A DNA stretch of 5,142 bases from Actinomycetota bacterium (GTDB taxonomy: Bacteria; Actinomycetota; Acidimicrobiia; Acidimicrobiales; CADCSY01): contig JAHWJR010000025.1 in NCBI GenBank assembly GCA_019348335.1, positions 10,925 through 16,066 on the forward strand, in the 5' to 3' direction. Both the position numbers and the translations under genes were made by a program. The notes under the pieces are model-generated. The model did not search any database, was not told the origin of the DNA, and was given only the letters and a program-made list of their open reading frames with translations. Numbering within the stretch: the stretch's first letter is position 1; each line of letters starts with the position of its first letter. This document shows positions 5,087 through 5,142 of the stretch, piece after piece.

Positions 5087-5135
5087 CCGCCACCGGCCGC
5101 TCCCGGTGGCGGCGCCCTGCGGGGCGCCGCCACCG
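5087..5135. promoter_or_regulatory. Two mutually exclusive strong hairpins
   Basis: The segment 5103-5117 can pair in two ways. Upstream, CCGCCACCGG (5087-5096) matches CCGGTGGCGG (5103-5112) in a perfect 10-bp stem with a 6-nt loop. Downstream, 5104-5117 matches 5122-5135 in a perfect 14-bp stem with a TGCG tetraloop. The second is the longest perfect stem noticed in the window. The arrangement resembles an attenuator switch or a U-less terminator; no T-run follows within the 7 visible bases. Confidence 0.4.
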
Positions 5136-5142
5136 CTGTCCC

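Larger units (their letters stand above)
5038..5142. repeat. Segment bounded by GGGACAG/CTGTCCC inverted repeat
   Basis: GGGACAG (5038-5044) and CTGTCCC (5136-5142) are perfect 7-bp inverted copies that enclose two further hairpin regions. Possible readings are the closing stem of a structured RNA, or the ends of a REP- or MITE-like palindromic element. The right arm ends exactly at the window edge, so the true extent is unknown. A 7-bp match over about 100 bp of GC-rich DNA may be chance. Confidence 0.35.

Noticed and set aside
1..5142. Mobile element, CRISPR array, defence system, tRNA or rRNA gene
   Set aside because: No spaced direct repeats, transposase, integrase or RNA-gene signature was found; nearly all of the window is accounted for by recognisable chromosomal genes.

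Overview
The window is a compact stretch of very high-GC bacterial chromosome with strongly GC-biased third codon positions. A mycothiol synthase gene (mshD) places it in the Actinomycetota, because mycothiol is essentially an actinobacterial thiol. Gene style suggests a deep-branching class such as Acidimicrobiia, but that is an inference. I see no transposase, integrase, phage gene, tRNA, rRNA or CRISPR array. This is mainly core chromosome, not a mobile island.

Layout, left to right: the 3' end of a secreted metzincin-like DUF3152 protein (+, 1-344); a 32-bp convergent gap with a short hairpin; a 118-residue four-helix membrane protein of unknown function (-, 377-733); a sugar-1-phosphate-type nucleotidyltransferase (+, 732-1496); rlmN, a 23S rRNA/tRNA adenine-C2 methyltransferase (-, 1322-2509); a VIT1/CCC1-family Fe/Mn transporter (+, 2586-3347); mshD (-, 3344-4282); nth, endonuclease III (+, 4326-4982); and a 160-bp tail with a flagellar-sigma-like promoter motif and nested hairpins (4983-5142).

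The six complete genes alternate in strand, so there is no operon here and each gene needs its own promoter. Packing is extreme. One divergent pair shares a CATG for both start codons. One convergent pair shares a CTAG for both stop codons. A third pair, the nucleotidyltransferase and rlmN, overlaps tail-to-tail by 175 bp. Four genes have a TANNNT -10 hexamer ending 6-8 nt before the chosen start codon, which is the signature of leaderless transcription. The mshD and nth promoters sit back to back inside one 34-bp dyad and probably exclude each other.

The genes do not form one pathway. They cover translation fidelity (RlmN), redox buffering (MshD), metal handling (VIT) and base-excision repair (Nth). 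The shared oxidative and metal-stress flavour of the last three is suggestive only. I found no clearly new enzymatic system. The most interesting signals are architectural: the dyad promoter, the antisense-encoded RlmN tail, and the promoter-plus-hairpin segment at the right end, which the window edge cuts off.
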